Positions 37,753 through 48,622 of a DNA stretch of 64,000 nt are shown one piece after another. The notes under the pieces are model-generated. The model was not told where the DNA came from and did not search any database. It saw nothing but the letters and a program-made list of their open reading frames with translations. Source of the stretch: Citrobacter werkmanii NBRC 105721 (GTDB taxonomy: Bacteria > Pseudomonadota > Gammaproteobacteria > Enterobacterales > Enterobacteriaceae); the NCBI GenBank assembly GCA_000759755.1, contig BBMW01000015.1:62001-126000 (forward strand), read 5' to 3'. Position 1 is the stretch's first letter; each line of letters begins with the position of its first letter. The position numbers and the translations under genes were made by a program.

Positions 37753-37980
37753 CATTTCCCCTCTCAATTTGTTATCACGCTATTAGTTTAGAGGGTTATT
37801 AGTTTCATCTAATGACAAGATAAGGTGATTTATTTCTTGTGAAACAGTACGTTGACTTGGAATGGAGATTTCATGCGGTTCGGGCGTATCGTGCGGTACG
37901 GGAAAAAACATTTTCTGGCAATTCGGCGACTTACCTTAATTTTTGCCAGATTTTGACACTATTGTGTAACAAACACATAA

Positions 37981-38008
37981 AAAAAAGCGGCCATTCAGCC
38001 GCTTTTTA
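37981..38008 (-). terminator. Terminator after lpd
   Basis: Stem AAAAAGCGGC / GCCGCTTTTT with a six-base loop, 15 bases from the lpd stop. A-run and T-run on both sides make it a likely bidirectional intrinsic terminator. Confidence 0.85.
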
Positions 38009-38022
38009 TCATTTTGGAAAAA

Positions 38023-39447
38023 TTACTTTTTCTTCGCTTTCGGGTTCGGCAGGTCGGTGATGCTACCTTCGAACACTTCAGCTGCCAGGCCAACGGACTC
38101 GTGCAGAGTCGGGTGAGCGTGGATGGTCAGCGCGATGTCTTCAGCGTCACAACCCATTTCGATCGCCAGACCGATTTCACCCAGCAGCTCGCCGCCGTTG
38201 GTACCGACAATCGCCCCACCGATCACACGGTGAGATTCTTTGTCGAAAATCAGTTTGGTCATACCGTCTGCGCAGTCAGAAGCGATAGCACGGCCAGAAG
38301 CAGCCCACGGGAAAGTGGCGGTTTCGTAGCTGATGCCTTTTTCTTTCGCTTCTTTCTCAGTCAGACCAACCCATGCAACTTCTGGTTCAGTGTACGCGAT
38401 GGATGGGATAACTTTCGGATCGAAGTAGTGTTTCTTACCGGCGATAACTTCAGCGGCAACGTGACCTTCGTGAACACCTTTATGCGCCAGCATCGGCTGA
38501 CCGACGATATCGCCGATAGCAAAGATGTGCGGCACGTTGGTGCGCAGCTGCTTGTCAACGCGGATGAAGCCACGGTCGTCAACTTCCACGCCAGCTTTGC
38601 CCGCATCGAGTTTTTTGCCGTTCGGTACACGACCGATAGCCACCAGCACGGCATCGTAACGCTGTGCTTCAGCAGGCGCTTTTTTGCCTTCCATGGAAAC
38701 GTAGATACCGTCTTCTTTCGCTTCAACGGCGGTCACTTTGGTTTCCAGCATCAGGTTGAATTTCTTGCTGATGCGCTTGGTGAAGACTTTAACCACGTCT
38801 TTATCGGCAGCCGGGATAACCTGATCGAACATTTCAACCACGTCGATCTCTGAACCCAGCGCATGGTACACGGTACCCATTTCCAGACCGATGATACCAC
38901 CGCCCATAACCAGCAGGCGCTTAGGAACAGTTTTCAGTTCCAGCGCGTCAGTGGAATCCCACACACGCGGATCTTCATGCGGAATAAACGGCAGTTCGAT
39001 CGGACGGGAACCCGCCGCGATGATCGCGTTGTCGAAGTTGATCACGGTTTTGCCGTTTTCGCCTTCAACTTCCAGGGTGTTCGCCCCGGTAAATTTACCC
39101 AGACCGTTAACCACTTTCACTTTACGGCCTTTAGCCATACCAGCCAGACCGCCGGTCAGTTGAGTGATAACTTTTTCTTTCCAGGTACGAATCTTGTCGA
39201 TATCGGTTTTCGGCTCGCCAAAAACGATACCGTGTTCAGCCAGCGCTTTGGCTTCTTCGATAACTTTTGCTACGTGCAGCAGCGCTTTAGAAGGGATACA
39301 GCCGACGTTAAGACAAACACCACCGAGGGTGCTGTAACGTTCTACGATGACGGTCTCCAGACCTAAATCTGCGCAACGGAAGGCAGCAGAGTAACCTGCA
39401 GGGCCTGCCCCAAGTACCACGACCTGAGTTTTGATTTCAGTGCTCAT
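38023..39447 (-). CDS. lpd: Dihydrolipoamide dehydrogenase (E3)
   Basis: Lpd reoxidises dihydrolipoamide in the pyruvate and 2-oxoglutarate dehydrogenase complexes and the glycine cleavage system. The 474-residue protein has the FAD motif GAGPAGYSAA, the redox-active disulfide in GGVCLNVGCIPSKAL (about residues 42-56), the NAD-binding VMGGGIIGLEMG segment, and the catalytic HPTLHE near the end. The second of two adjacent ATGs is chosen for spacing from AGAGG. It follows aceEF on the same strand, with a terminator between, so it also has its own promoter. Confidence 0.98.
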   Translation of the reverse strand: MSTEIKTQVVVLGAGPAGYSAAFRCADLGLETVIVERYSTLGGVCLNVGCIPSKALLHVAKVIEEAKALAEHGIVFGEPKTDIDKIRTWKEKVITQLTGGLAGMAKGRKVKVVNGLGKFTGANTLEVEGENGKTVINFDNAIIAAGSRPIELPFIPHEDPRVWDSTDALELKTVPKRLLVMGGGIIGLEMGTVYHALGSEIDVVEMFDQVIPAADKDVVKVFTKRISKKFNLMLETKVTAVEAKEDGIYVSMEGKKAPAEAQRYDAVLVAIGRVPNGKKLDAGKAGVEVDDRGFIRVDKQLRTNVPHIFAIGDIVGQPMLAHKGVHEGHVAAEVIAGKKHYFDPKVIPSIAYTEPEVAWVGLTEKEAKEKGISYETATFPWAASGRAIASDCADGMTKLIFDKESHRVIGGAIVGTNGGELLGEIGLAIEMGCDAEDIALTIHAHPTLHESVGLAAEVFEGSITDLPNPKAKKK

Positions 39448-39590
39448 CATGACCTCTTAATTTATACCCGTCGTCCACCGGGTCGTTCTATCCGCCCGTA
39501 TTTTACAAAATTGTTAACAATTTTGAAACAACAAACGGCAACCGATTTGTCTTTCGCACAATAACCTCACTGACTTCATGAGATTACCAG

Positions 39591-39620
39591 AAAAAAGCCG
39601 GCCGTCGGGCCGGCTTTTTC
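39591..39620 (-). terminator. Terminator after aceF
   Basis: GC-rich stem AAGCCGGCC / GGGCCGGCTT flanked by A- and T-runs, just past the aceF stop. It separates aceEF transcripts from lpd. Confidence 0.9.
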
Positions 39621-39622
39621 GC

Positions 39623-41515
39623 TTACATCACCAGGCGGCGAATGTCAGACAGCATGTTGTTGATGATGGTGATAAAGCGCGCACCATCCGCACCGTCAAT
39701 TACGCGGTGGTCGAAGGAGAGCGAAATCGGCATCATCAGACGCGGCATAAACTCTTTACCGTTCCACACTGGCTCCATAGAGGACTTGGAGACACCGAGG
39801 ATCGCCACTTCCGGCGCGTTAACAATCGGCGCGAAGTGGGTGGTACCCAGGCCGCCGATGCTGGAGATGGTGAAGCAACCGCCCTGCATTTCGCCAGCGG
39901 TCAGCTTGCCATCACGCGCTTTCTTGGAGATGGTGGTCAGTTCGCGAGACAGCTCAGTAATGCTCTTCTTGTTCACGTCTTTGAAGACCGGAACAACCAG
40001 ACCATTCGGGGTATCTACCGCAACGCCGATGTTGATGTATTTCTTCAGGGTCAGACGCTGACCGTCTTCGGACAGAGAGCTGTTGAAGCGCGGCATCTGT
40101 TCCAGAGCGGCGGCAACGGCTTTCATGATGAAGACTACTGGGGTGAATTTCACGTCCAGTTTACGTTTTTCAGCTTCGGCGTTCTGTTGTTTACGGAACG
40201 CTTCCAGATCGGTGATATCGGTCTTGTCGAAGTGAGTAACGTGCGGGATCATCACCCAGTTACGGCTCAGGTTAGCACCAGAGATTTTCTGGATACGGCC
40301 CAGTTCCACTTCTTCGATTTCACCAAACTTGCTGAAGTCCACTTTCGGCCAGGGCAGCATGCCCGGAATACCGCCGCCTGCTGCTGCAGCCGGAGCCGCT
40401 TCAGCACGCTTGATAGCGTCTTTCACGTAAGCCTGAACGTCTTCGCGCAGGATACGACCTTTACGGCCAGACCCTTTCACTTTCGCCAGGTTCACGCCGA
40501 ATTCGCGCGCCAGGCGACGAATCAGCGGAGTAGCGTGGACGTAAGCGTCGTTCTCAGCAAACTCAGATTTGCCTTCCGCTTTTGCGGCCGGAGCAGGCGC
40601 TGCTGCTTGTGCAGGCGCGGCGGCCGGAGCCGGAGCTGCTGCCTGAGCCGGCGCGGCAGCAGGTGCTGCGCCTTCAACTTCGAAGACCATAATCAGAGAA
40701 CCGGTTTTCACTTTGTCGCCGGTGCTGATTTTGATTTCTTTCACGGTACCCGCGAACGGAGCCGGAACTTCCATAGAGGCTTTGTCGCCTTCTACGGTGA
40801 TCAGTGATTGTTCAGCAGCAATTTTATCGCCCACTTTAACCATCACTTCAGTGACTTCAACTTCATCACCGCCGATGTCCGGTACGTTAACTTCTTTGGA
40901 GCCAGAGGCTGCCGGAGCCGGAGCTGCTGCTGGGGCCGCTTCAGCTTTCGCCGGGGCAGCCGCGCCAACTTCGCCCGCCACTTCAAAGATCATAATCAGG
41001 GAGCCGGTAGACACTTTGTCGCCGGTGCTGATTTTGATTTCTTTCACGGTGCCTGCGAACGGCGCCGGAACTTCCATAGAGGCTTTGTCGCCTTCTACGG
41101 TGATCAGCGACTGCTCAGCCGCAACGGTGTCGCCCACTTTAACCATGACTTCGGTAACTTCAACTTCGTCGCCGCCGATGTCCGGTACGTGTACTTCTTT
41201 CGCCGCTGCCGCAGCAGGTGCTGCTGCCGGAGCCGCTTCTTTCTTCTCTTCTGCCGGAGCAGGTGCAGCGGCTGCTGCACCTTCGGCGGAATCGAAAATC
41301 ATGATCAGTTTGCCGGTTTCAGTTTTATCGCCAACAGAGACTTTGATCTCTTTAACGATACCAGCCTGAGGAGACGGAACTTCCATAGAGGCTTTGTCGC
41401 CTTCTACGGTGATCAGCGACTGTTCAGCTTCAACTTTGTCGCCCACTTTGACCAGGATCTCGGTGATTTCAACTTCATCAGCCCCGATGTCCGGTACATT
41501 GATTTCGATAGCCAT
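39623..41515 (-). CDS. aceF: Pyruvate dehydrogenase E2, dihydrolipoamide acetyltransferase
   Basis: AceF is the core of the pyruvate dehydrogenase complex, carrying acetyl groups on lipoyl-lysines to CoA. The 630 residues hold three lipoyl domains, each with the modified lysine in [11 protein letters not shown] (about residues 35-45, 138-148, 239-249). These are separated by Ala/Pro linkers, followed by a peripheral-subunit binding domain ([21 protein letters not shown]) and the catalytic domain with [13 protein letters not shown] near the C-terminus. The gene starts 14 bases after aceE. The three lipoyl-coding segments are near-identical DNA repeats. Confidence 0.98.
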   Translation of the reverse strand: MAIEINVPDIGADEVEITEILVKVGDKVEAEQSLITVEGDKASMEVPSPQAGIVKEIKVSVGDKTETGKLIMIFDSAEGAAAAAPAPAEEKKEAAPAAAPAAAAAKEVHVPDIGGDEVEVTEVMVKVGDTVAAEQSLITVEGDKASMEVPAPFAGTVKEIKISTGDKVSTGSLIMIFEVAGEVGAAAPAKAEAAPAAAPAPAASGSKEVNVPDIGGDEVEVTEVMVKVGDKIAAEQSLITVEGDKASMEVPAPFAGTVKEIKISTGDKVKTGSLIMVFEVEGAAPAAAPAQAAAPAPAAAPAQAAAPAPAAKAEGKSEFAENDAYVHATPLIRRLAREFGVNLAKVKGSGRKGRILREDVQAYVKDAIKRAEAAPAAAAGGGIPGMLPWPKVDFSKFGEIEEVELGRIQKISGANLSRNWVMIPHVTHFDKTDITDLEAFRKQQNAEAEKRKLDVKFTPVVFIMKAVAAALEQMPRFNSSLSEDGQRLTLKKYINIGVAVDTPNGLVVPVFKDVNKKSITELSRELTTISKKARDGKLTAGEMQGGCFTISSIGGLGTTHFAPIVNAPEVAILGVSKSSMEPVWNGKEFMPRLMMPISLSFDHRVIDGADGARFITIINNMLSDIRRLVM

Positions 41516-41529
41516 TATTCTTTTACCTC

Positions 41530-44193
41530 TTACGCCAGACGCGGGTTAACTTTATCTGCATCGATGTTGAATTTGGTGATTGCGTCAGCAACCACTTTCT
41601 TATCGATTTCGCCACGTTTAGCCAGTTCGCCCAGGGCCGCTACAACCACGTAGGAAGCGTCAACTTCGAAGTGGTGACGCAGGTTTTCACGGCTGTCAGA
41701 GCGACCGAAGCCGTCAGTACCCAGTACGCGGTAATCATCAGCCGGTACATAAGTACGAACCTGTTCGGCAAACAGTTTCATATAGTCAGTAGATGCTACT
41801 GCCGGTGCGTCGTTCATCACCTGAGCGATGTACGGAACGCGCGGCGTTTCCATCGGGTGCAGCATGTTCCAGCGCTCACAATCCTGGCCATCACGCGCCA
41901 GTTCAGTGAAGGAGGTTACGCTGTACACGTCAGAACCCACACCGTAGTCGTTCGCCAGGATCTGTGCTGCTTCACGCACGTGACGCAGGATAGAACCGGA
42001 GCCCAGCAGCTGAACTTTACCTTTGCTACCTTCGAGGGTTTCGAGTTTGTAGATACCTTTACGGATACCTTCCTCGGCGCCTGCTGGCATTGCCGGCATG
42101 TGGTAGTTTTCGTTCAGGGTGGTGATGTAGTAGTAAACGTTCTCTTGTTTCTCACCGTACATACGCTCCAGACCATCGTGCATGATGACCGCAACTTCGT
42201 ACGCGTAAGACGGATCGTAAGAGATACAGTTCGGGATAGTCAGAGACTGAATATGGCTGTGACCATCTTCGTGCTGCAGACCTTCGCCGTTCAGCGTAGT
42301 ACGACCGGAAGTACCACCAATCAGGAAGCCGCGCGCCTGCTGGTCACCAGCCTGCCAGCACAGGTCGCCGATACGCTGGAACCCGAACATGGAGTAGTAG
42401 ATGTAGAACGGGATCATCGGCAGATCGTTGGTGCTGTAAGAAGTCGCAGCAGCCAGCCAGGATGCGCCGGCACCCAATTCGTTGATACCTTCCTGCAGGA
42501 TCTGACCTTTCTCGTCTTCTTTATAGTAAGCAACCTGCTCACGGTCCTGCGGGGTGTACTGCTGGCCGTTCGGGCTATAGATACCGATCTGACGGAACAG
42601 ACCTTCCATACCGAAAGTACGCGCTTCGTCAGCGATGATCGGAACCAGACGATCTTTGATCGACTTGTTCTTCAGCATCACGTTCAGGGCACGAACGAAC
42701 GCGATAGTGGTGGAGATTTCTTTGTTCTGCTCTTCCAGCAGCGCACCGAAGTCTTCCAGAGCCGGCAGTTCCAGCTTCTCGGTGAAGTTCGGCTGACGAG
42801 CAGGCAGGTAACCGTGCAGTTTCTGACGCTGAGCGTGCAGATAGGTATGCTCTTCAGAACCTTCCGGGAAGGTGATGTAAGACAGGTTTTCAACCTGCTC
42901 ATCGGTCACTGGAACGTTGAAACGGTCGCGGATATAACGCACGCCGTCCATGTTCATTTTCTTAACCTGGTGAGCGATGTTTTTACCTTCAGCGGTGTCA
43001 CCCATGCCGTAACCTTTAATGGTATGGGCGAGGATTACAGTTGCTTTGCCTTTGGTTTCCTGCGCTTTTTTCAGTGCAGCGTAGACTTTCTTCGGATCGT
43101 GACCACCACGGTTCAGAGCCCAAATCTGCTCATCGGTCCAGTCAGCAACCAGCGCTGCGGTTTCCGGGTATTTACCGAAGAAGTGCTCACGTACGTATGC
43201 GCCATCTTTGGATTTGAAGGTCTGGTAGTCGCCGTCAACGGTTTCGTTCATCAGTTGGATCAGTTTACCGCTGGTGTCTTTACGCAGCAGCTCATCCCAA
43301 CGACCGCCCCACATGACTTTGATAACGTTCCAGCCAGCACCTGCAAAGATGCCTTCCAGTTCGTTAACAATCTTGCCGTTACCGGTGACCGGGCCGTCAA
43401 GACGCTGCAGGTTACAGTTGATAACAAAGACCAGGTTGTCCAGTTTTTCACGGGTCGCGATAGTGATCGCACCTTTAGATTCTGGCTCATCCATCTCGCC
43501 GTCGCCGAGGAAAGCGTAAACGGTTTGTTTAGAGGTATCTTTCAGGCCACGGTGTTCCAGATATTTCAGGAATTTAGCCTGGTAGATAGCACCGATTGGG
43601 CCCAGACCCATAGAGACGGTCGGGAACTGCCAGAATTCCGGCATCAGTTTCGGGTGCGGGTAGGAAGACAGGCCTTTACCATGTACTTCCTGGCGGAAGT
43701 TGTTCATCTGCTCTTCGGTCAGACGACCTTCCAGGAATGCGCGTGCGTAGATACCCGGAGAGATGTGACCCTGGAAGTATACCAGGTCGCCGCCATCCTG
43801 CTCGTTGCGTGCACGGAAGAAGTGGTTGAAGCAAACATCATATACCGTTGCGGAGGACTGGAAGGATGCCATGTGGCCACCCAGCTCAAGGTCCTTTTTA
43901 GACGCGCGCAGTACGGTCATGATGGCGTTCCAGCGGATAGCAGAACGGATACGACGTTCCAGATCCAGATTACCCGGGTATTCCGGTTCATCTTCAACGG
44001 CAATAGTGTTTACATAATTGCTGGCCCCTGCACCTGCCGCTACTTTCACGCCGCCTTTGCGCGCTTCTGAAAGCAGTTGGTCGATCAGATACTGAGCACG
44101 CTCAACACCTTCTTCACGGATGACCGATTCGATCGCCTGTAGCCAGTCGCGAGTTTCGATCGGATCCACGTCATTTGGGAAACGTTCTGACAT
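41530..44193 (-). CDS. aceE: Pyruvate dehydrogenase E1 component
   Basis: AceE decarboxylates pyruvate using thiamine diphosphate and transfers the acetyl unit to the lipoyl domains of AceF. The 887-residue protein is the same length as in E. coli. The thiamine diphosphate motif begins [10 protein letters not shown] and ends NCNLQRL (about residues 228-262). It is of the homodimeric E1 type. It lies downstream of pdhR, 162 bases away, and is the first enzyme gene of the pdhR-aceE-aceF-lpd operon. A long open frame on the opposite strand is a shadow. Confidence 0.98.
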   Translation of the reverse strand: MSERFPNDVDPIETRDWLQAIESVIREEGVERAQYLIDQLLSEARKGGVKVAAGAGASNYVNTIAVEDEPEYPGNLDLERRIRSAIRWNAIMTVLRASKKDLELGGHMASFQSSATVYDVCFNHFFRARNEQDGGDLVYFQGHISPGIYARAFLEGRLTEEQMNNFRQEVHGKGLSSYPHPKLMPEFWQFPTVSMGLGPIGAIYQAKFLKYLEHRGLKDTSKQTVYAFLGDGEMDEPESKGAITIATREKLDNLVFVINCNLQRLDGPVTGNGKIVNELEGIFAGAGWNVIKVMWGGRWDELLRKDTSGKLIQLMNETVDGDYQTFKSKDGAYVREHFFGKYPETAALVADWTDEQIWALNRGGHDPKKVYAALKKAQETKGKATVILAHTIKGYGMGDTAEGKNIAHQVKKMNMDGVRYIRDRFNVPVTDEQVENLSYITFPEGSEEHTYLHAQRQKLHGYLPARQPNFTEKLELPALEDFGALLEEQNKEISTTIAFVRALNVMLKNKSIKDRLVPIIADEARTFGMEGLFRQIGIYSPNGQQYTPQDREQVAYYKEDEKGQILQEGINELGAGASWLAAATSYSTNDLPMIPFYIYYSMFGFQRIGDLCWQAGDQQARGFLIGGTSGRTTLNGEGLQHEDGHSHIQSLTIPNCISYDPSYAYEVAVIMHDGLERMYGEKQENVYYYITTLNENYHMPAMPAGAEEGIRKGIYKLETLEGSKGKVQLLGSGSILRHVREAAQILANDYGVGSDVYSVTSFTELARDGQDCERWNMLHPMETPRVPYIAQVMNDAPAVASTDYMKLFAEQVRTYVPADDYRVLGTDGFGRSDSRENLRHHFEVDASYVVVAALGELAKRGEIDKKVVADAITKFNIDADKVNPRLA

Positions 44194-44355
44194 GGGGGTA
44201 TTCCTTATCTATCTAATACGTTGAGTTATCTGGAACCTGTCCCATTACGTTCTCGTCAGAGAGCGTAATAAGACAGGTTCTGCGTTTAGTTGCCGCGCTT
44301 TTAGTTCGCGCTTGATTTACAACATCTTCTGGTTAACGTTCTGCCAGAAAAATCA

Positions 44356-45120
44356 CTAATTCTTTCGTTGCTCCAGACGGCGTAAGGCGCGTTCACGACG
44401 GCTTTCCTCACGGCTTCTGTCCAGTAAAATCTCTTCGATAAACGCCAGGTGACGGTGAGACGCTTCACGCGCCTCTTCAGGCTTCCCGGCGATGATTGCT
44501 TCAAAGATACGGGTACGGTGACTGCTTACCAGCGGCAGCATCTCGCGACGCGCGTACAGCAATTCGAAGTTTTGCCGAACATTCTGGGCCAACATCGGCT
44601 CCATACACCTTAGCAGATGGAGCAGTACCACATTGTGTGCGGCTTCGGTGACAGCAATTTGATACTGGAGTACCGCATCGGATTCGCCGTCCAGATCGCC
44701 GGACTGTTGCGCAAGCTCGATCGCATGGTGGAGTTCACGGATACGCGTTTTGTCTTCATCCGTGCTGCGTAATGCAGCGTAATAGGCTGCAATACCTTCC
44801 AACGCATGGCGCGTCTCAAGCAGGTCAAACTGGGATTCAGGATGGTCAGAGAGCAGCTCTACCAGTGGGTCGCTAAAGCTCTGCCACAGGCTGCTCTGAA
44901 CAAAAGTGCCACCGCCCTGACGACGAAGCAGTAACCCCTTCGCTTCAAGGCGTTGGATCGCCTCGCGTAAGGAGGGGCGGGAGACGTCAAACTGTTTTGC
45001 CAGCTCGCGTTCCGGTGGGAGTTTTTCTCCGGGGCGAAGTGTCCCCTCAAGAATTAAAAACTCCAGCTGCTGCTCAATCACATCGGAGAGTTTTGGTTGG
45101 CGGATTTTGCTGTAGGCCAT
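44356..45120 (-). CDS. pdhR: Pyruvate-responsive GntR-family repressor
   Basis: PdhR represses the pyruvate dehydrogenase operon and other genes; pyruvate releases it. The 254-residue protein has an N-terminal winged helix with [34 protein letters not shown] (about residues 32-65) and a C-terminal FCD ligand domain. A perfect PdhR operator lies 33 bases upstream of its start, so it represses itself. It is divergent from aroP. Confidence 0.97.
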   Translation of the reverse strand: MAYSKIRQPKLSDVIEQQLEFLILEGTLRPGEKLPPERELAKQFDVSRPSLREAIQRLEAKGLLLRRQGGGTFVQSSLWQSFSDPLVELLSDHPESQFDLLETRHALEGIAAYYAALRSTDEDKTRIRELHHAIELAQQSGDLDGESDAVLQYQIAVTEAAHNVVLLHLLRCMEPMLAQNVRQNFELLYARREMLPLVSSHRTRIFEAIIAGKPEEAREASHRHLAFIEEILLDRSREESRRERALRRLEQRKN

Positions 45121-45152
45121 GATTTCCTGTCTTAAGCCATTTGCCCGGAGTC

Positions 45153-45169
45153 AATTGGTCTTACCAATT
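45153..45169. promoter_or_regulatory. PdhR operator
   Basis: AATTGGTCTTACCAATT, a perfect dyad of the AATTGGTnnnACCAATT consensus for PdhR, 33 bases upstream of the pdhR start codon. Confidence 0.95.
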
Positions 45170-45438
45170 TCATGTTCTTGACGCTAAAGTAACAAAGTAT
45201 TCACCTTCTGTCCATACAGGTTTTGATTGAAATCAGTAAAGGGGGCATATTTTAACAACATTACAGAAATAACGTTTCAAACATGTAACTATGCACAAAT
45301 GTTAAATTTACCCACCATGGGGTAGTTTTAACCGAATTGAAACGAAAAAATATATTATCTGAACCGATTCACCTACCTAATTATCGACTTTTAAAGCGAA
45401 ATTAATGAATAAAAATTCAAAATGGAAATTTTGAGGTA

Positions 45439-45456
45439 GATAAACTCGCATTTACA
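45439..45456. promoter_or_regulatory. Candidate TyrR box (strong half-site)
   Basis: GATAAA-N6-TTTACA compared with the TyrR consensus TGTAAA-N6-TTTACA: 4 of 6 and 6 of 6 matches. AroP is known to be repressed by TyrR, so position and match are consistent. Confidence 0.5.
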
Positions 45457-45574
45457 AATGGTTTCTTTTTATTCAACTCGTCAACACCCTCGCATAAAGC
45501 AGGTGCATTCGCGCTCGCATAACATTATTCTGATCAAGACAAAAGTATTGAGGCAACATTTCCTTATTGGCATC

Positions 45575-45592
45575 TGTAAACAAATTAATACA
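45575..45592. promoter_or_regulatory. Candidate TyrR box (second site)
   Basis: TGTAAA-N6-AATACA: a full left half and a weak right half of the TyrR consensus, about 95 bases upstream of the aroP start. Confidence 0.4.
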
Positions 45593-45684
45593 ACAAACGG
45601 AATTGCAAACTTACACACGCATTGCTGCGTAGTTCAAAAAATAAGTACTCGAAATATGAAGAGTAAAACCACACACGAGGTTTA

Positions 45685-47058
45685 ATGATGGAAAGTCAAC
45701 CGCATGGCGATCAGCTCAAGCGCGGCCTTAAAAACCGCCATATACAGCTAATCGCGCTGGGTGGCGCGATTGGTACCGGGTTATTCCTTGGTAGCGCATC
45801 CGTTATCCAGTCTGCAGGACCGGGGATTATTCTCGGTTACGCTATTGCCGGCTTTATCGCCTTTTTGATTATGCGTCAGTTAGGTGAAATGGTGGTTGAA
45901 GAGCCGGTTGCAGGCTCCTTTAGCCACTTTGCTTATAAATACTGGGGCGTTTTCGCGGGTTTCTCTTCCGGCTGGAACTATTGGGTACTGTACGTTTTGG
46001 TTGCCATGGCAGAGCTGACTGCCGTAGGTAAATACATTCAGTTCTGGTATCCGGAGATCCCAACCTGGGTTTCTGCGGCGGCCTTCTTCGTGCTGATCAA
46101 CGCCATCAACCTGACCAACGTGAAGGTGTTTGGCGAGATGGAGTTCTGGTTTGCCATTATTAAAGTCATTGCCGTAGTTGCGATGATCCTGTTCGGCGGC
46201 TGGTTGCTGTTTAGCGGTAACGGCGGCCCACAGGCCAGCGTCAGCAACTTGTGGAGCCAGGGGGGCTTCCTGCCACACGGCTTCACCGGTCTGGTGATGA
46301 TGATGGCGATTATCATGTTCTCCTTTGGTGGGCTGGAACTGGTCGGCATCACCGCAGCAGAAGCCGATAACCCGGAGCAAAGCATTCCGAAAGCGACTAA
46401 CCAGGTTATCTACCGCATCCTGATTTTCTATGTCGGTTCGCTGGCGGTTCTGCTTTCCCTGATGCCGTGGACACGCGTCACGGCTGATACCAGCCCGTTT
46501 GTCCTTATTTTCCACGAGCTGGGCGACACCTTTGTTGCCAATGCGCTGAACATCGTGGTGTTGACCGCCGCCCTTTCTGTCTATAACAGCTGTGTATACT
46601 GCAATAGCCGCATGCTGTTCGGTCTGGCGCAGCAGGGCAACGCGCCGAAAGCGCTGATGAACGTCGACAAGCGCGGCGTACCGGTAAACACCATTCTGGT
46701 CTCCGCGCTGGTAACGGCTCTGTGTGTGTTGATCAACTATCTGGCGCCGGAATCCGCCTTTGGCCTGCTGATGGCATTGGTGGTTTCCGCCCTGGTGATC
46801 AACTGGGCGATGATCAGCCTGGCGCACATGAAGTTCCGCAAAGCCAAACAGCAGCAGGGCGTAACCACCCGCTTCCCGGCTCTGCTCTACCCGCTTGGTA
46901 ACTGGGTGTGCCTGCTGTTCATGGCCGCAGTGCTGGTGATTATGCTGATGACGCCGGGCATGGCGATCTCAGTGTACTTAATCCCGGTATGGATTGGTAT
47001 TCTTGGCATCGGCTATCTGTGCAAGCAGAAAACGGCCCGCGCGGTTAAAGCGCATTAA
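45685..47058 (+). CDS. aroP: Aromatic amino acid permease
   Basis: AroP is an inner membrane proton symporter for phenylalanine, tyrosine and tryptophan. The product of about 456 residues has the APC-family start (RHIQLIALGGAIGTGLFLGSASVIQSAGPG), about 12 hydrophobic segments, and EPVAGSFSHFAYKYWG, matching E. coli closely. Two ATGs occur in tandem (45685, 45688); the GAGG site at 45677 fits either. It is divergent from pdhR and probably under TyrR control. Confidence 0.96.
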   Translation: MMESQPHGDQLKRGLKNRHIQLIALGGAIGTGLFLGSASVIQSAGPGIILGYAIAGFIAFLIMRQLGEMVVEEPVAGSFSHFAYKYWGVFAGFSSGWNYWVLYVLVAMAELTAVGKYIQFWYPEIPTWVSAAAFFVLINAINLTNVKVFGEMEFWFAIIKVIAVVAMILFGGWLLFSGNGGPQASVSNLWSQGGFLPHGFTGLVMMMAIIMFSFGGLELVGITAAEADNPEQSIPKATNQVIYRILIFYVGSLAVLLSLMPWTRVTADTSPFVLIFHELGDTFVANALNIVVLTAALSVYNSCVYCNSRMLFGLAQQGNAPKALMNVDKRGVPVNTILVSALVTALCVLINYLAPESAFGLLMALVVSALVINWAMISLAHMKFRKAKQQQGVTTRFPALLYPLGNWVCLLFMAAVLVIMLMTPGMAISVYLIPVWIGILGIGYLCKQKTARAVKAH

Positions 47059-47066
47059 ACTTCCCT

Positions 47067-47093
47067 CCCCCACCTGGACCGGGTGGGGGTTGT
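47067..47093 (+). terminator. Terminator after aroP
   Basis: Stem CCCCCACC / GGTGGGGG with a short loop followed by TTGTT, eight bases beyond the aroP stop. Confidence 0.8.
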
Positions 47094-47215
47094 TACCTGC
47101 CTCACACTTTCCCATTCACGACTGTTTCGTCCATATCAGCGGCGTTATCCTGCAACGTAAAAACACCGGTACCAGACAATAATTCTCTCCATATCTCATT
47201 AATGGAGTGCAGTTG

Positions 47216-48622
47216 ATGGAAACCAGTAAGCTCACGGTGAAAGAAAAGATCGGCTATGGAATGGGCGACGCCGGATGCAACATCATCTTTGGCGCCATCA
47301 TGTTGTTTGTTAACTACTTTTACACAGATATTTTTGGTCTGGCGCCTGCCCTGGTCGGCGTATTACTACTCTCAGTACGCGTTATCGATGCCGTTACCGA
47401 CCCTATAATGGGCGCGATGGCCGACCGCACACGCAGTAAATATGGTCGATTTCGTCCATGGCTTTTGTGGATGGCTTTCCCTTACGCATTATTCAGCGTG
47501 CTTATGTTTACCACCCCTGAGTGGACGTATAACAGCAAAGTTATCTATGCCTTCGTCACCTACTTCCTGCTCTCTATTACCTATACGGCGATCAACATTC
47601 CCTACTGTTCGCTCGGCAGCGTTATCACCAACGATCCCAAGGAACGCGTCGCCTGTCAGTCATATCGCTTTGTATTGGTAGGGATTGCAACCCTGCTACT
47701 CTCCCTCACCCTGCTGCCGATGGCTGACTGGTTTGGCGGGGAAGACAAAGCTAAAGGGTATCAGATGGCGATGGCGGTGCTCGCCTTCATCGGCATGTGT
47801 ATGTTCCTGTTTTGCTTTGCATCAGTCCGTGAACGCGTTCGCCCCGCCGTGCAGACTAACGACGATTTAAAAGCCGACCTGAAAGATGTGTGGAAGAACG
47901 ATCAGTGGGTAAAAATCCTGCTGTTAACCCTGTGCAACGTCTGCCCGGGCTTTATTCGCATGGCCGCCACCATGTACTACGTTACGTGGGTTATGCAACA
48001 AAGCACGCAGTTCGCCACGTTGTTTATCAGCCTCGGCGTCGTCGGCATGATGATCGGCAGCATGCTGGCGAAGGTATTAACCGATCGCTGGTGCAAACTG
48101 AAGGTGTTCTTCTGGACCAACATCATCCTGGCGATTTTCTCCGCTGCATTTTATTTCTTCGACCCGAAAGCCACCATGATGATCATGGTGCTCTACTTCC
48201 TGCTCAACATCCTGCATCAGATCCCTTCCCCGCTGCACTGGTCGTTGATGGCGGATGTCGATGACTACGGTGAGTGGAAAACCGGTAAGCGCATCACCGG
48301 GATCAGTTTCTCCGGTAACCTGTTCTTCCTCAAGCTGGGCCTGGCGATTGCCGGGGCGATGGTTGGCTTCCTGCTCTCCTGGTACGGCTACGACGCAGGG
48401 GCGAAAGCGCAAAGCGACTCTGCCATCAACGGTATTATGCTGCTGTTTACCATCATACCCGGCGTAGGCTACCTGATTACCGCAGGCGTGGTTCGCCTGC
48501 TAAAAGTTGACCGCGAGTTTATGCAGCAAATCCAGACCGATCTGGAAAAACGCCGTACCAACTACCGTGAACTGAATGAATACCACGATATAAAAACGAC
48601 TGAACCCGTAAGGAAAGCCTAA
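47216..48622 (+). CDS. GPH-family glycoside:cation symporter
   Basis: A 468-residue inner membrane transporter of the glycoside-pentoside-hexuronide family (like MelB, YicJ, XylP). It has about 12 hydrophobic segments and the typical motifs KIGYGMGDAGCN near the N-terminus and AVTDPIMGAMADRTRSKYGRFRPW (about residues 55-78). The C-terminal part includes SLMADVDDYGEWKTGKR. The ATG at 47216 has TGGAG upstream. Its stop overlaps the start of the GH43 gene (TAATG), so transporter and glycosidase form one unit. Substrate is probably a short xylo- or arabino-oligosaccharide or glycoside, by pairing only. E. coli K-12 lacks this pair here. Confidence 0.92.
   Translation: METSKLTVKEKIGYGMGDAGCNIIFGAIMLFVNYFYTDIFGLAPALVGVLLLSVRVIDAVTDPIMGAMADRTRSKYGRFRPWLLWMAFPYALFSVLMFTTPEWTYNSKVIYAFVTYFLLSITYTAINIPYCSLGSVITNDPKERVACQSYRFVLVGIATLLLSLTLLPMADWFGGEDKAKGYQMAMAVLAFIGMCMFLFCFASVRERVRPAVQTNDDLKADLKDVWKNDQWVKILLLTLCNVCPGFIRMAATMYYVTWVMQQSTQFATLFISLGVVGMMIGSMLAKVLTDRWCKLKVFFWTNIILAIFSAAFYFFDPKATMMIMVLYFLLNILHQIPSPLHWSLMADVDDYGEWKTGKRITGISFSGNLFFLKLGLAIAGAMVGFLLSWYGYDAGAKAQSDSAINGIMLLFTIIPGVGYLITAGVVRLLKVDREFMQQIQTDLEKRRTNYRELNEYHDIKTTEPVRKA

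Larger units (their letters stand above)
45121..45684. other. Divergent control region between pdhR and aroP
   Basis: A 564-base gap. It holds the PdhR operator near pdhR and two candidate TyrR boxes nearer aroP. The middle (about 45240-45420) is AT-rich. A 75-codon open frame at 45458-45685, whose stop overlaps the aroP start, is not supported by composition or a ribosome site and is not called. Confidence 0.7.

Noticed and set aside
40690-41515. Repeated DNA in aceF as a possible mobile or CRISPR-like repeat
   Set aside because: The repeats are in frame and encode the three lipoyl domains of the E2 subunit.
39578-41653. Long plus-strand frames opposite aceF
   Set aside because: They are antisense to the lipoyl repeats and rich in Arg/Phe/Cys patterns that mirror the Ala/Pro coding; no ribosome site or family match.
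41671-44070. A 799-codon open frame on the plus strand opposite aceE
   Set aside because: It lies wholly antisense to aceE, whose product is fully conserved; the long frame results from codon bias of a highly expressed gene.
45458-45685. 75-codon frame whose stop overlaps the aroP start
   Set aside because: Considered as a leader peptide, but it has no clear ribosome site or aromatic codon cluster and crosses a candidate TyrR box.
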